Numbered from the stretch's first letter, positions 24,835-33,097 are shown. The stretch: DNA of 64,000 nt from Massilia sp. IC2-477 (GCF_020707265.1 NZ_JAJFEQ010000002.1:496001-560000), one strand, 5' to 3'. Made by a program: numbers and translations. Notes: generated by a model from the letters alone, not told the origin.

Positions 24835-24863
24835 ACTATAGCACCGGGTAAAATCAGGGTCAA
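24835..24863 (-). promoter_or_regulatory. Sigma-70 promoter of the sugar ABC importer
   Basis: Minus strand: -35 TTGACC (24863-24858), 17-base spacer, extended -10 TGC-TATAGT (TATAGT at 24840-24835). The -10 surroundings copy those of the deacetylase promoter. Confidence 0.7.
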
Positions 24864-24981
24864 ACAAAATATTGCAATCAGGATTCTGGCACATTTTTCG
24901 TGTCCATAAGTCAAGTTTTCAATGGTGTGCGGCTGAAATAAAAAACTGTGCAACAGGCTGTGTACTGACGGTAAATACCTG

Positions 24982-24995
24982 TGGTATCGTTTCCA
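24982..24995. promoter_or_regulatory. Possible fifth LacI-type operator, upstream of the antiporter gene
   Basis: TGGTATCGTTTCCA keeps 13 of 14 positions of the locus palindrome (T in place of A at position 6). It lies 31 bases before the antiporter start at 25026 and faces the divergent ABC operon. No clear -10/-35 pair accompanies it. Confidence 0.45.
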
Positions 24996-25025
24996 ATCAT
25001 AAAAATGACAGGACCGGGAGACGCC

Positions 25026-26234
25026 GTGAATACCACAGAGATTTTTCTCATCGCCATGTTGCTGATCTTCGTCGCACCTTATCTGGTGTGGCGGCTCTGC
25101 AAGACCGATTACTTTGCACCGTTGGTCGTGGTCCAGATCATCATGGGCATCCTGCTGGGGCCGGGCATCCTGGGCGCGGTCTATCCCGAGTACCACCGCT
25201 TCGTGTTCAACCCGGACGTCGTGAAGACCCTGAACGGCATCGCCTGGTGGGGCGTGATGCTGTTCGTGATGCTTGCCGGGATCGAGCTCGACCTCAAGAA
25301 GGTGTGGCAGTACCGGCGCGAGAGCGTGACCACGGCCGGCCTGTCGCTCGGCATGCCGCTGCTGTTCGGCTGCGGCGCGGCCCTGCTGCTGCTCGGTTAC
25401 GATGGCTGGATCGGCGTCAAGGGGGCGGACTGGCAGTTCATGCTGGGCATCGGCATGGCTTGCGCGGTGACCGCGCTGCCGGTGCTGGTGCTGCTGCTGG
25501 AAAAGCTCGATATCCTGCGCCAGCCGATGGGGCAGCGCATCCTGCGCTACGCCAGCCTCGACGACGTCGCCATCTGGGGCGTGTTGGCGCTGATCATGCT
25601 GGACTGGGAACGCGTCGGTCGCCAGCTGGGTTTCCTCGTCGCCTTCGGCGTGCTGACCATCCTGTTCCGCCGCCTGATGGTGCGTCTGCCGCAGAAGGAC
25701 CGCTGGTACGTGGCCCTGATCTGGCTGATCGCCTGCAGCTTCGGCGCCGACTGGGCCGGCCTGCACTACATGGTCGGCGCTTTCCTGGCCGGCGTGGTGA
25801 TGGATGCGGACTGGTTCGATCAGGAACAGCTGGACGCGCTGTTCAAGAACGTGCTGCTGGTGCTGATGCCGGTGTTCTTCCTCAGCACCGGGCTGCGCAC
25901 CAAGTGGGATGTGGGCAGCTATCCGGTGTTCTTCGTGGCGGGCTTGTTGCTGCTGGCGTCGGTGGGTGGCAAGCTGGTCGGTGCCCGTATCGCGGGCAGG
26001 GTGCTGGGCTGGAAAAAGGGCGAGGCCTCGATCATCGGTTGGCTGCTGCAGACCAAGGGGCTGATCGAGATCATCTTCGCCAACATCTTGCTGGACAAGC
26101 AGATCATCACCAGCGAGACCTTTACCGCGCTGCTGCTGATGGCGGTGGCCAGCACCATGCTGACGATCCCGATTGTGCATCCGAAGCTGAACCGGGCGCA
26201 GCACCGGCAACTGGTGGAGCAGGCGAGTTCCTGA
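25026..26234 (+). CDS. Cation/proton antiporter (CPA2/KefB-like membrane domain)
   Basis: 402 residues from the GTG at 25026, chosen because GGGAG lies at ideal spacing; an in-frame GTG 15 codons upstream has none. About 12 hydrophobic spans. Segments typical of Na+/H+ exchanger proteins are PLVVVQIIMGILLGPGIL, WWGVMLFVMLAGIELDLK and SFGADWAGLHYMVGAFLAGVVM. The protein ends without an RCK/TrkA-N domain, so it is a short antiporter rather than full KefB/KefC. It probably exchanges Na+ or K+ for protons across the inner membrane. A near-match to the LacI operator lies upstream, so link to sugar uptake is possible but unproven. Confidence 0.85.
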   Translation: MNTTEIFLIAMLLIFVAPYLVWRLCKTDYFAPLVVVQIIMGILLGPGILGAVYPEYHRFVFNPDVVKTLNGIAWWGVMLFVMLAGIELDLKKVWQYRRESVTTAGLSLGMPLLFGCGAALLLLGYDGWIGVKGADWQFMLGIGMACAVTALPVLVLLLEKLDILRQPMGQRILRYASLDDVAIWGVLALIMLDWERVGRQLGFLVAFGVLTILFRRLMVRLPQKDRWYVALIWLIACSFGADWAGLHYMVGAFLAGVVMDADWFDQEQLDALFKNVLLVLMPVFFLSTGLRTKWDVGSYPVFFVAGLLLLASVGGKLVGARIAGRVLGWKKGEASIIGWLLQTKGLIEIIFANILLDKQIITSETFTALLLMAVASTMLTIPIVHPKLNRAQHRQLVEQASS

Positions 26235-26405
26235 TTTCCTTCCAGACTTTTGTACTCGGCTGCAAGTTGTTTGCGCAAAGAATCTGAACGCAGCCGACAT
26301 CCTCTCTGCGCCCGCGCAACCGCCGGGCGCGCTCCCTTCCTAAGATGAGTTCAGGAGCCGGTGCCATGGCGGCGCCGGCACCGGCCAGCATCGTTGGGAG
26401 GAATC

Positions 26406-26954
26406 ATGTCCGACGCAACACGCACGGCTTCGCCGGAGCCTTCAGTCCGGCCATCATCGCGCAGCGCAGCGCTGCTGGAGGAAAACGCCAGGCACCTGGC
26501 CCATCCGAATGTTGCCGCTTTCCTGAAAGCGATCGCCGAAGCCGAGGGCGGCGGCTACGATTTCAAGTATGGTGCGCTGAAGGGACGCAGTAATGATCGT
26601 TGGCGCTTTCGCGATACCTCGACCCACCCGGGCCCCGGCATCGACGGCAAGACGACCGCGGCCGGGATGTACCAGATCACGCGGCCGACCTGGGAACACC
26701 ATGGCGGCAAGTTAGGCTTGAAGGATTTTTCGCCGCGCACCCAGGACCTGATCGCGGTGGAGATCCTGCGCAGCCTTGGCGTCATCGACGCCATCAAGGA
26801 CGGGCGGCTCGGCGAGGTCATGCCCAAGGTCGCGAGGATCTGGGCTGCGCTGCCCAAGGGGCCGGGGCAATCCAACCATTATCCGCCGCAACGCTATGTG
26901 AAGTTCGAGGACTTCCTGACTGCGTATCTCGCGGGCGGTGGGCAGACGGCATGA
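26406..26954 (+). CDS. Lambda R-like endolysin / GH104 lytic transglycosylase
   Basis: 182 residues from the ATG at 26406, chosen for the perfect GGGAGG before it. Residues after about 40 match the phage lambda endolysin R pattern: a Glu in AIAEAEGGGYDF (catalytic Glu candidate), AAGMYQITRPTWEHH, KLGLKDFSPRTQDLIAVE and IWAALPKGPGQSNHY. This family cleaves peptidoglycan glycan strands by transglycosylation. There is no signal peptide, as in lambda R, which needs a holin. No holin, spanin or other phage genes lie nearby. It may be a phage remnant or a domesticated lysis/remodelling enzyme. Confidence 0.85.
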   Translation: MSDATRTASPEPSVRPSSRSAALLEENARHLAHPNVAAFLKAIAEAEGGGYDFKYGALKGRSNDRWRFRDTSTHPGPGIDGKTTAAGMYQITRPTWEHHGGKLGLKDFSPRTQDLIAVEILRSLGVIDAIKDGRLGEVMPKVARIWAALPKGPGQSNHYPPQRYVKFEDFLTAYLAGGGQTA

Positions 26955-26970
26955 GGACAGCTACAAAAGA

Positions 26971-26998
26971 AAAAGCCCAGACACGGTGCTGGGCTTTT
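26971..26998. terminator. Bidirectional terminator between endolysin gene and tRNA-Thr
   Basis: AAAAGCCCAG pairs with CTGGGCTTTT across an 8-base loop. Flanking A and T runs let it stop both the plus-strand endolysin transcript and the minus-strand tRNA transcript. Confidence 0.85.
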
Positions 26999-27009
26999 GC
27001 TGTGGAATC

Positions 27010-27085
27010 TGGTGCCGACTGCAGGACTCGAACCCGCCACCTGATGATTACAAATCAACTGCTCTACCTGATGAGCTAAGTCGGC
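27010..27085 (-). tRNA. tRNA-Thr (anticodon UGU)
   Basis: 76-nt cloverleaf on the minus strand with encoded CCA. The acceptor stem GCCGACT/AGTCGGC is perfect, the D arm is GCTC-ATCAGGTA-GAGC, and the T loop is TTCGAGT. The anticodon loop TTTGTAA gives UGU, reading ACA (Thr); the acceptor sequence also resembles E. coli tRNA-Thr. Anticodon stem positions 28 and 42 form a U-U mismatch. Followed by the terminator at 26971-26998. Confidence 0.95.
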
Positions 27086-27110
27086 TTAACTTTGAAGCAA
27101 CGATTATACG

Positions 27111-27590
27111 CTATTTGATGCGGGTCAAGGTCGGACGTCCGCCCTTCTTCGGCGGCTCGTCATCGTCCTTGGGCGCCGCAACTGGCTCGGCAGCCGGCAC
27201 CTCGTGCTTGCCAGGCACTGCCGACAGCGACGGCACCGATGCCTCTTCCGCAGCCGGCGGTGCCATCTCGGCCGCCGTCACATTGACCTCGAACGCCATC
27301 CCCTGGCCATTCTCATTGGCATAAATCGCCAGCACGTTCTGCACCGGAATGTACAGCTCGCGCGAAACGCCATTGAAACGCGCCCGGAAGTGGATCGCGT
27401 CGTTGTCCATCTTCAGGCCCGAGGTGGCGCCGTAGCTGATGTTCAGGATGATCTCGCCCTTGCGCACGTATTCCATCGGCACCGTCGTGGCGGCGTCGAC
27501 CTTGACGGCAAGGTAGGGCGTGTAGCCGCTGTCTGTGCACCATTCGTAGATGGCGCGCAGCAGGTAGGGCTTGGTGGAGATCTCTGACAT
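27111..27590 (-). CDS. sspB: ClpXP protease specificity-enhancing factor SspB
   Basis: 159 residues. The N-terminal dimeric adaptor domain is clear (KPYLLRAIYEWCTDSGYTPY, then GEIILNISYGATSGLKM and FNGVSRELYIPVQNVLAIYA). A Pro/Ala/Glu-rich linker follows, then the C-terminal ClpX-docking tail GGRPTLTRIK. SspB delivers ssrA-tagged peptides from stalled ribosomes to ClpXP in the cytosol. It follows sspA on the same strand after about 130 bases, the usual arrangement. Confidence 0.95.
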   Translation of the reverse strand: MSEISTKPYLLRAIYEWCTDSGYTPYLAVKVDAATTVPMEYVRKGEIILNISYGATSGLKMDNDAIHFRARFNGVSRELYIPVQNVLAIYANENGQGMAFEVNVTAAEMAPPAAEEASVPSLSAVPGKHEVPAAEPVAAPKDDDEPPKKGGRPTLTRIK

Positions 27591-27718
27591 GGATGTGATT
27601 AAAAAAGCAAATCTGTACGCGCCAGTTTAACGGATTCGCCGGGACGGCGTCCGAAAACCGGCACATACCGAATCGTGAGACACAGCATGCGGGCGCAGGA
27701 ACGCGCCCGCAAACGGCA

Positions 27719-28330
27719 TCAGCGGCGCATCACCTTCTCGGACGGGGTCAGCGCTTCGATGTAGGCCGGACGCGAGAAGATGCGCTCGGCGTACTTCATC
27801 AGCGGGGCCGCGGTCTTCGACAGTTCGATGCCGTAGTGGTCCAGGCGCCAGAGCAGCGGGGCGATCGCCACGTCCAGCATCGAGAACTCGTCGCCCAGCA
27901 TGTACTTGTTCTTCAGGAACAGCGGAGCCAGGGTGGTCAGGCGGTCGCGGATTTCCGAGCGGGCCTTGTCGTGGCTCTTGTCGTTCGTCTTGTTGCGCTC
28001 GCTTTCCAGCACGTGCACGTGGACGAACAGTTCTTTTTCGAAGTTGAACAGCATCAGGCGGGCACGGGCGCGCATCAGCGGGTCGGCCGGCATCAGCTGC
28101 GGGTGCGGGAAGCGCTCGTCGATGTACTCGTTGATGATGTTCGACTCGTACAGGATCAGTTCGCGCTCGACCAGGATCGGCACCTGGCCATACGGGTTCA
28201 TGGTCGAGATGTCTTCCGGCTTGTTGAACAGGTCGACGTCGCGCACCTCGAAGTCCATGCCCTTTTCGAACAGGACGAGGCGGCAGCGTTGGGAGAACGG
28301 GCACGTGGTGCCGGAGTAGAGAACCATCAT
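27719..28330 (-). CDS. sspA: Stringent starvation protein A, glutathione S-transferase fold
   Basis: 203 residues from the ATG at 28330, preceded by GAGGA; the frame stays open eight codons upstream. The thioredoxin-like N-domain begins VLYSGTTCPFSQRCRLVLFE and contains the SspA-typical DVDLFNKPEDISTMNPYGQV. The alpha-helical GST C-domain follows. SspA binds RNA polymerase and alters transcription in stress and stationary phase. Position between petABC and sspB is conserved in betaproteobacteria. Confidence 0.93.
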   Translation of the reverse strand: MMVLYSGTTCPFSQRCRLVLFEKGMDFEVRDVDLFNKPEDISTMNPYGQVPILVERELILYESNIINEYIDERFPHPQLMPADPLMRARARLMLFNFEKELFVHVHVLESERNKTNDKSHDKARSEIRDRLTTLAPLFLKNKYMLGDEFSMLDVAIAPLLWRLDHYGIELSKTAAPLMKYAERIFSRPAYIEALTPSEKVMRR

Positions 28331-28355
28331 GGTTTGTAGTTCCTCAAGAAACAAT

Positions 28356-28382
28356 GGGGTGAAGCGCCTAGCGATTCACCCC
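28356..28382. terminator. Hairpin between petC and sspA
   Basis: GGGGTGAA (28356-28363) pairs with TTCACCCC (28375-28382) around an 11-base loop. On the minus strand it follows petC but has only ATTGTTT behind it, so it is a weak terminator or processing site. On the plus strand GAAAAA follows. Confidence 0.4.
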
Positions 28383-28429
28383 GAAAAATGATTGCCCGTA
28401 TTATAGCCAACCGGGCAATGAAAGCGAAT

Positions 28430-29191
28430 TTACTTCACTTCTTTCCAATACGCTTTGTTCAGAAGCCAAGCCAGGAAGGCAAAAGCAGTCATGAAGAGCA
28501 ACACAATTACGCCCAATTTCCTGCGGGTATCTTGCGCTGGCTCAGCCATCCACACCATGTAGGCAACCAGGTCAGCGGTTGCGGTGTCGAATTCCTGCTG
28601 GCTCATGGTGCCCGGCGTTACCTGCTCGAAGCCGACGAACTTGTGGATCGTCTTGCCCTGCTCGTGCGGATCAGGCACGTTGCTGAACTTGGCCTGGCGC
28701 ACGCCCTGCTGCTGCCACAGCACGTGCGGCATCGCCACGTTCGGCACCACCATGTTGTTCCAGCCGGTCGGGCGGGTATCGTCCTTGTAGAAGGTGCGCA
28801 GGTAGGTGTACAGGTAGTCCGCACCGGTGCCCGACGGGGTCGCCTTGGCGCGCGCGATCACCGACAGGTCCGGCGGCACGGCGCCGAACCACGCCTTGGC
28901 GTCGTCCGGGCGCATGGCCGTCGTCATCATGCCGCCAACCTTGTCTTGCGAAAACAACAGGTTGTTCTTGATCTGCTCTTCGGTCAGGCCGATGTCGCGC
29001 AGGCGGTTGTAGCGCATGCTCGAGGCCGAGTGGCAGTTCAGGCAGTGGTTGACGAACAGCTTGGCGCCGTTCTGCAGCGACGACAGGTCGGTGCGCTCCG
29101 GCGCGTTCTCGAGCGGGAAGCCGCCTTCCGCGGCGAATGCCAGTCCCGGCACCAGGGCCAGGACGGCGATCAGTTTCTTCGCAAATTTCAT
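28430..29191 (-). CDS. petC: Ubiquinol-cytochrome c reductase, cytochrome c1
   Basis: 253 residues. A cleavable signal peptide (KLIAVLALVPGLAFA) precedes the haem-binding motif in NHCLNCHSASSMRYNRL (CxxCH). The sixth-ligand Met region is MPHVLWQQQGV or a nearby segment. A C-terminal membrane anchor (VIVLLFMTAFAFLAWLLNKAY) fixes it in the inner membrane with the haem domain in the periplasm. It passes electrons from the Rieske protein to cytochrome c. Third gene of petABC. Confidence 0.96.
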   Translation of the reverse strand: MKFAKKLIAVLALVPGLAFAAEGGFPLENAPERTDLSSLQNGAKLFVNHCLNCHSASSMRYNRLRDIGLTEEQIKNNLLFSQDKVGGMMTTAMRPDDAKAWFGAVPPDLSVIARAKATPSGTGADYLYTYLRTFYKDDTRPTGWNNMVVPNVAMPHVLWQQQGVRQAKFSNVPDPHEQGKTIHKFVGFEQVTPGTMSQQEFDTATADLVAYMVWMAEPAQDTRRKLGVIVLLFMTAFAFLAWLLNKAYWKEVK

Positions 29192-29219
29192 GTGGTTGTC
29201 CTTGTGCTCTGGTCCGCGA

Positions 29220-30635
29220 TTAGTGTGGCGTGAAGGTCAGGCGCGTCGGGACCGGCTTGAACCGGCCCATCGTGCTCCACCACGGCATCAACAGGAAGAA
29301 CGCAAAGTACAGCAGGGTCGCCACTTGCGAGATGATGGTGTAGGCCGGCGTCGGCAGCTGGGTGCCCAGGTAGCCCAGGGCCACGAAGCAGATCGCGAAC
29401 AGGATGTACACGTACTTGTGCCAGTCCGGGCGGTAGCGGATCGAACGCGCCGGCGAGTGGTCGAGCCACGGCAGGAAGGCGATGATCACCACCGACGAAC
29501 CGAACAGCACCACGCCCCAGAACTTCGCATCCAGCACCTGCGGCAGCATGCCGATGATCAGGACCAGGCCGATCACGGCCACGGCGATCTTGGCCTTGTG
29601 CGACAGGCGCGACTTGAGCCAGATGAACACGACGTAGGCGGCAACCGCAGCCATCAGCACGTACATGAAGTCGGCCGTGGTCGCGCGCAGCACCGAGTAG
29701 AACGGGGTGAAGTACCAGGTCGGCGCGATGTGCGGCGGGGTCTTCATCGAGTCGGCCGGCAGGAAGTTGTTGTACTCCAGGAAGTAGCCGCCCATCTCAG
29801 GCGCGAAGAACACGATCGCCGAGAAGATGGTCAGGAACACGGCCACGCCGAAGAAGTCCTTGGTCGAGTAGTAGGGGTGCGACGGGATGCCGTCGACCGG
29901 GTGGCCATCCGGACCCAGGTTGTCCTTGATCTCGATGCCGTCCGGGTTGTTCGAGCCGACTTCGTGCAGCGCGATCAGGTGCGCCGCCACCAGGCCCAGG
30001 ATCACCAGCGGCAGGGCGATGACGTGGAAGGCGAAGAAGCGGTTCAGGGTCGCGTCCGAGACCACGTAGTCACCGCGGATCCACAGCGACAGGTCCGGGC
30101 CGATGACCGGGATCGCGCCGAACAGGTTGACGATCACCTGGGCGCCCCAGTAGGACATCTGGCCCCACGGCAGAAGGTAGCCGAAGAAGGCTTCGGCCAT
30201 CAGGCACAGGAAGATCGCGAAGCCGAACAGCCAGATCAGCTCGCGCGGCTTGCGGTAGGAACCGTACATCAGGCCGCGCGCCATGTGCAGGTAGACCACG
30301 ATGAAGAACATCGAGGCGCCGGTCGAGTGCATGTAGCGCACCAGCCAGCCCCACGGCACTTCGCGCATGATGTATTCGACCGAACCGAAGGCCAGGTTGG
30401 CGTCCGGCTTGTAGTGCATGGTCAGGAAGATGCCGGTGACGATCTGCAGCACCAGCACCAGCATGGCGAGCGAGCCGAACAGGTACCAGACGTTGAAGTT
30501 CTTGGGAGCGTAGTACTTGCCCCACTGGTCGTTCCACAGCTTCGACAGCGGGAAGCGGTCGTCGACCCAGGCCAGGGCCTTGGTGCCGGCGCCGGCATTG
30601 GCCGGAACCTGGGTTTCTTTGAATGGGCCGCCCAT
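29220..30635 (-). CDS. petB: Ubiquinol-cytochrome c reductase, cytochrome b
   Basis: 471 residues with about eight to nine membrane spans. Haem-ligand and quinone-site motifs are visible, including VQIVTGIFLTMHYKP, WLVRYMHSTGASMFFIVVYLHM, GYLLPWGQMSYWGAQVI and the Qo-site segment with PxxW (HIAPTWYFTPFYSVLRA). The last third carries additional C-terminal spans, as in betaproteobacterial fused cytochrome b. It oxidises ubiquinol and drives the Q cycle. It starts one base after the Rieske gene stop. Confidence 0.96.
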   Translation of the reverse strand: MGGPFKETQVPANAGAGTKALAWVDDRFPLSKLWNDQWGKYYAPKNFNVWYLFGSLAMLVLVLQIVTGIFLTMHYKPDANLAFGSVEYIMREVPWGWLVRYMHSTGASMFFIVVYLHMARGLMYGSYRKPRELIWLFGFAIFLCLMAEAFFGYLLPWGQMSYWGAQVIVNLFGAIPVIGPDLSLWIRGDYVVSDATLNRFFAFHVIALPLVILGLVAAHLIALHEVGSNNPDGIEIKDNLGPDGHPVDGIPSHPYYSTKDFFGVAVFLTIFSAIVFFAPEMGGYFLEYNNFLPADSMKTPPHIAPTWYFTPFYSVLRATTADFMYVLMAAVAAYVVFIWLKSRLSHKAKIAVAVIGLVLIIGMLPQVLDAKFWGVVLFGSSVVIIAFLPWLDHSPARSIRYRPDWHKYVYILFAICFVALGYLGTQLPTPAYTIISQVATLLYFAFFLLMPWWSTMGRFKPVPTRLTFTPH

Positions 30636-30636
30636 G

Positions 30637-31251
30637 TTATGCCTCGCCTTTCTCGTCTTTGCCGATCACCAGCTTGTTATCGGACAGGTACATGTAAGGG
30701 GGAACATCCATGTTGGTCGGCGCCGGCTTGTTCTTGAACACGCGCGCCGACAGGTCGAAAGTCGATCCGTGGCAAGGGCACAGGAAGCCGCCCGGCCAGT
30801 TGTCAGGCAGGTTCGGCTGCGGTCCCGACGCCAGGCGCGAGGACGGCGAGCAGCCGAGGTGGGAACAGATGCCGACCGCCACCAGCACGTCCTTGTGCTC
30901 CTGGCGGGCGCGGAAGGGGTTGCGGGCGTATTCCGGGGTGGGCAGCTGGTACTCTTTTTCGGAGTTCGGATCGGCCAGCTCGGCCGTGTCCTTCTCGAGG
31001 GTGGCCAGCATCTCGGGCGTGCGGCGCAGGATCCACACCGGCTTGCCGCGCCATTCGACCACTTTCATTTCGCCTGGCTTGACGTCGGAGATGTCGACCT
31101 CGACCGGGGCGCCGGCGGCTTTCGCGCGCTCCGACGGCTGGAAGGTACTGACAAGAACTCCCGCCGTGGATACCCCGACCACGCCGCCTGCAGCGCATGT
31201 CGCGACGAGCAGTCCGCGTCGGCCTGAATCGACCTGCTTTTCATTACTCAT
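30637..31251 (-). CDS. petA: Ubiquinol-cytochrome c reductase, Rieske iron-sulfur subunit
   Basis: 204 residues. The N-terminus has the Tat-like/anchor segment RRGLLVATCAAGGVVGVSTAG that holds it in the inner membrane. The two cluster-binding boxes are CSHLGCSP and CPCHGSTFD (two Cys, two His). It transfers electrons from ubiquinol to cytochrome c1. First gene of petABC. A 226-base A/T-rich gap to the divergent mscL gene should contain the promoters; I could not assign boxes with confidence. Confidence 0.96.
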   Translation of the reverse strand: MSNEKQVDSGRRGLLVATCAAGGVVGVSTAGVLVSTFQPSERAKAAGAPVEVDISDVKPGEMKVVEWRGKPVWILRRTPEMLATLEKDTAELADPNSEKEYQLPTPEYARNPFRARQEHKDVLVAVGICSHLGCSPSSRLASGPQPNLPDNWPGGFLCPCHGSTFDLSARVFKNKPAPTNMDVPPYMYLSDNKLVIGKDEKGEA

Positions 31252-31477
31252 ACCAACCCCACTCCGTGAAAATACGAATCTTAAGAATTAATAAAGAGCT
31301 TCCAGCAACACAAAATTATATGTGAAGGGCAATACCGATTGGAAAAAAATTATCAAGCGGACACATCCAGACGGAATATCTGTGCCACTTTGGACCACAA
31401 ACGCGCGTGTGCATCCGCAGCATTCGGGCTTGCGGTATCATGAATCAGCTTGACTCAATAACAATGAAAGGATAGCC

Positions 31478-31888
31478 ATGTCCATGCTGGGAGAGTTCAA
31501 AACGTTCGCAATGCGCGGCAACGTCGTCGATCTTGCGGTCGGCGTGATCATCGGCGGCGCTTTCGGGCGCATCGTCGATTCGCTGGTCAAGGACGTCATC
31601 ATGCCACCCATCGGGATGTTGTTCGGCGGCCTCGATTTCGCCAATTACTACCTTCCCCTGAACGGCCAGAGCACCGGATTGCCGCTGGCGGAGGCCCAGA
31701 AAGCCGGCGCCGTGCTCGCCTACGGGAATTTTTTGACCATCCTGCTGAACTTCATCCTGCTGGCGTTTGTCATCTTCCAGATGGTGCGCCTGGTGAACCG
31801 CCTGCGCGGCCTGGTCGAGGCGCCGACCCCGGTCGAGAAGGAAGAAATCCTGCTGCTGCGCGAGATCCGCGACTCCTTGAGAAAGTAA
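31478..31888 (+). CDS. mscL: Large-conductance mechanosensitive channel MscL
   Basis: 136 residues, normal family length. The N-terminal helix and TM1 read [20 protein letters not shown] and [18 protein letters not shown] periplasmic loop, TM2 ([19 protein letters not shown]) and the C-terminal [12 protein letters not shown] bundle helix follow. It opens on membrane tension to release solutes in osmotic downshock. AAAGGA precedes the ATG. The next gene starts three bases after its stop. Confidence 0.97.
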   Translation: MSMLGEFKTFAMRGNVVDLAVGVIIGGAFGRIVDSLVKDVIMPPIGMLFGGLDFANYYLPLNGQSTGLPLAEAQKAGAVLAYGNFLTILLNFILLAFVIFQMVRLVNRLRGLVEAPTPVEKEEILLLREIRDSLRK

Positions 31889-31891
31889 TCC

Positions 31892-33097
31892 GTGAACGAC
31901 AGCGTCCATGAACTCAGGCCGCCGGGCACCCGTCCGCGGCGCCAGCCCGGCGGGTTTAGACGCCTGTGGCTGCTGTTCGCGCAGGCCGTCACGGTCCTGC
32001 TGGCGCTGTATTTCGTGATTTCCGCCATGCGCCCCGAGTGGCTGCAGCGCGCGCCGACCCAGGTCGCACTCGGCCCCAGCGCGGTGCCGGTGCTGCAGGC
32101 GCCCAGCCTGCCGGCGAGCGGCAGCTACCGCGATGCGGCCGGGCGTGCGATGCCGGCGGTGGTCAACATCCTCACCAGCAAGGCCTCGCGCGAAACCCAC
32201 CCGCTGCTCAAGGACCCGTTCTTCCGCCGCTTTTTTGGGGACCGCATGCCGCCCGACGAGCAGCTGGCCAGCCTCGGCTCGGGCGTGATCGTCAGCGGCG
32301 ACGGCTACATCCTGACCAACAACCACGTGGTCGAAGGCGCCGACATCATCGAAGTCGGCCTGGCCGACGGGCGCAAGACGGCGGCGCGCATCGTCGGCAC
32401 CGACCCGGAAACCGACCTGGCCGTGATCCGCATCGCGGCGCGCAACCTGCCGGTGATGGTGTTGGGCGACCCCGACCGCGCGCGCGTGGGCGACGTGGTG
32501 CTGGCCATCGGCAACCCCTTCGGCGTGGGCCAGACCGTCACCCTCGGCATCATTTCCGCGCTGGGACGCAATAACCTGCACATCAACCACTTCGAGAATT
32601 TCATCCAGACCGATGCCGCGATCAACTTCGGCAACTCCGGCGGCGCGCTGGTCGACACCAATGGGCATCTGTTGGGGATCAACTCGGCCATCTATTCGCA
32701 GACCGGCGGCTCGGTCGGTATCGGCTTCGCCATCCCCGTCAGCACCGCCAAGACCGTGCTCGACTCGATCGTCAAGCACGGCCAGGTGGTGCGCGGCTGG
32801 ATCGGCATCGAATCGCAGGACATCACGCCCGAGCTGGCGGAAAGCTTCGGCCTGGGCCGCTCCAGCGGCGCCATCATCGCCGGCGTGGTGCGCGGCGGCC
32901 CGGCCGACCGCGCCGGCATGCGCCCGGGCGATATCCTGGTCGCCGTCGGCGGCAAGACGGTCGCCAATACCAGCGAGATGCTCAAGCTGATCGCCGCGCT
33001 CGAGCCGGGCGCCAAGTCCCCGATGCGCATCCTGCGCAAGAACCGCGAGTCCACAGTCGACGTCACCGTCGGCAAGCGGCCGCGCCAGCCCCAGTAA
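31892..33097 (+). CDS. DegQ/DegS-like S1C serine protease with one PDZ domain
   Basis: 401 residues, GTG start. One N-terminal membrane anchor (LLFAQAVTVLLALYFVIS) points to periplasmic tethering. The trypsin-like triad is intact: His in LTNNHVVEGA, Asp in PETDLAVIRI, Ser in NFGNSGGALV. One PDZ domain follows (GRSSGAIIAGVVRGGPADRA). Anchor plus a single PDZ resembles DegS/AlgW-type regulatory proteases rather than the two-PDZ DegP. It could act in envelope-stress proteolysis; no anti-sigma partner is nearby. It lies three bases after mscL. Confidence 0.93.
   Translation: MNDSVHELRPPGTRPRRQPGGFRRLWLLFAQAVTVLLALYFVISAMRPEWLQRAPTQVALGPSAVPVLQAPSLPASGSYRDAAGRAMPAVVNILTSKASRETHPLLKDPFFRRFFGDRMPPDEQLASLGSGVIVSGDGYILTNNHVVEGADIIEVGLADGRKTAARIVGTDPETDLAVIRIAARNLPVMVLGDPDRARVGDVVLAIGNPFGVGQTVTLGIISALGRNNLHINHFENFIQTDAAINFGNSGGALVDTNGHLLGINSAIYSQTGGSVGIGFAIPVSTAKTVLDSIVKHGQVVRGWIGIESQDITPELAESFGLGRSSGAIIAGVVRGGPADRAGMRPGDILVAVGGKTVANTSEMLKLIAALEPGAKSPMRILRKNRESTVDVTVGKRPRQPQ

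Noticed and set aside
26406..27085. Prophage or integrated island at the tRNA-Thr gene
   Set aside because: Only an endolysin-like gene is present. No integrase, no repeat of the tRNA 3' end within the window and no drop in GC content was noticed.
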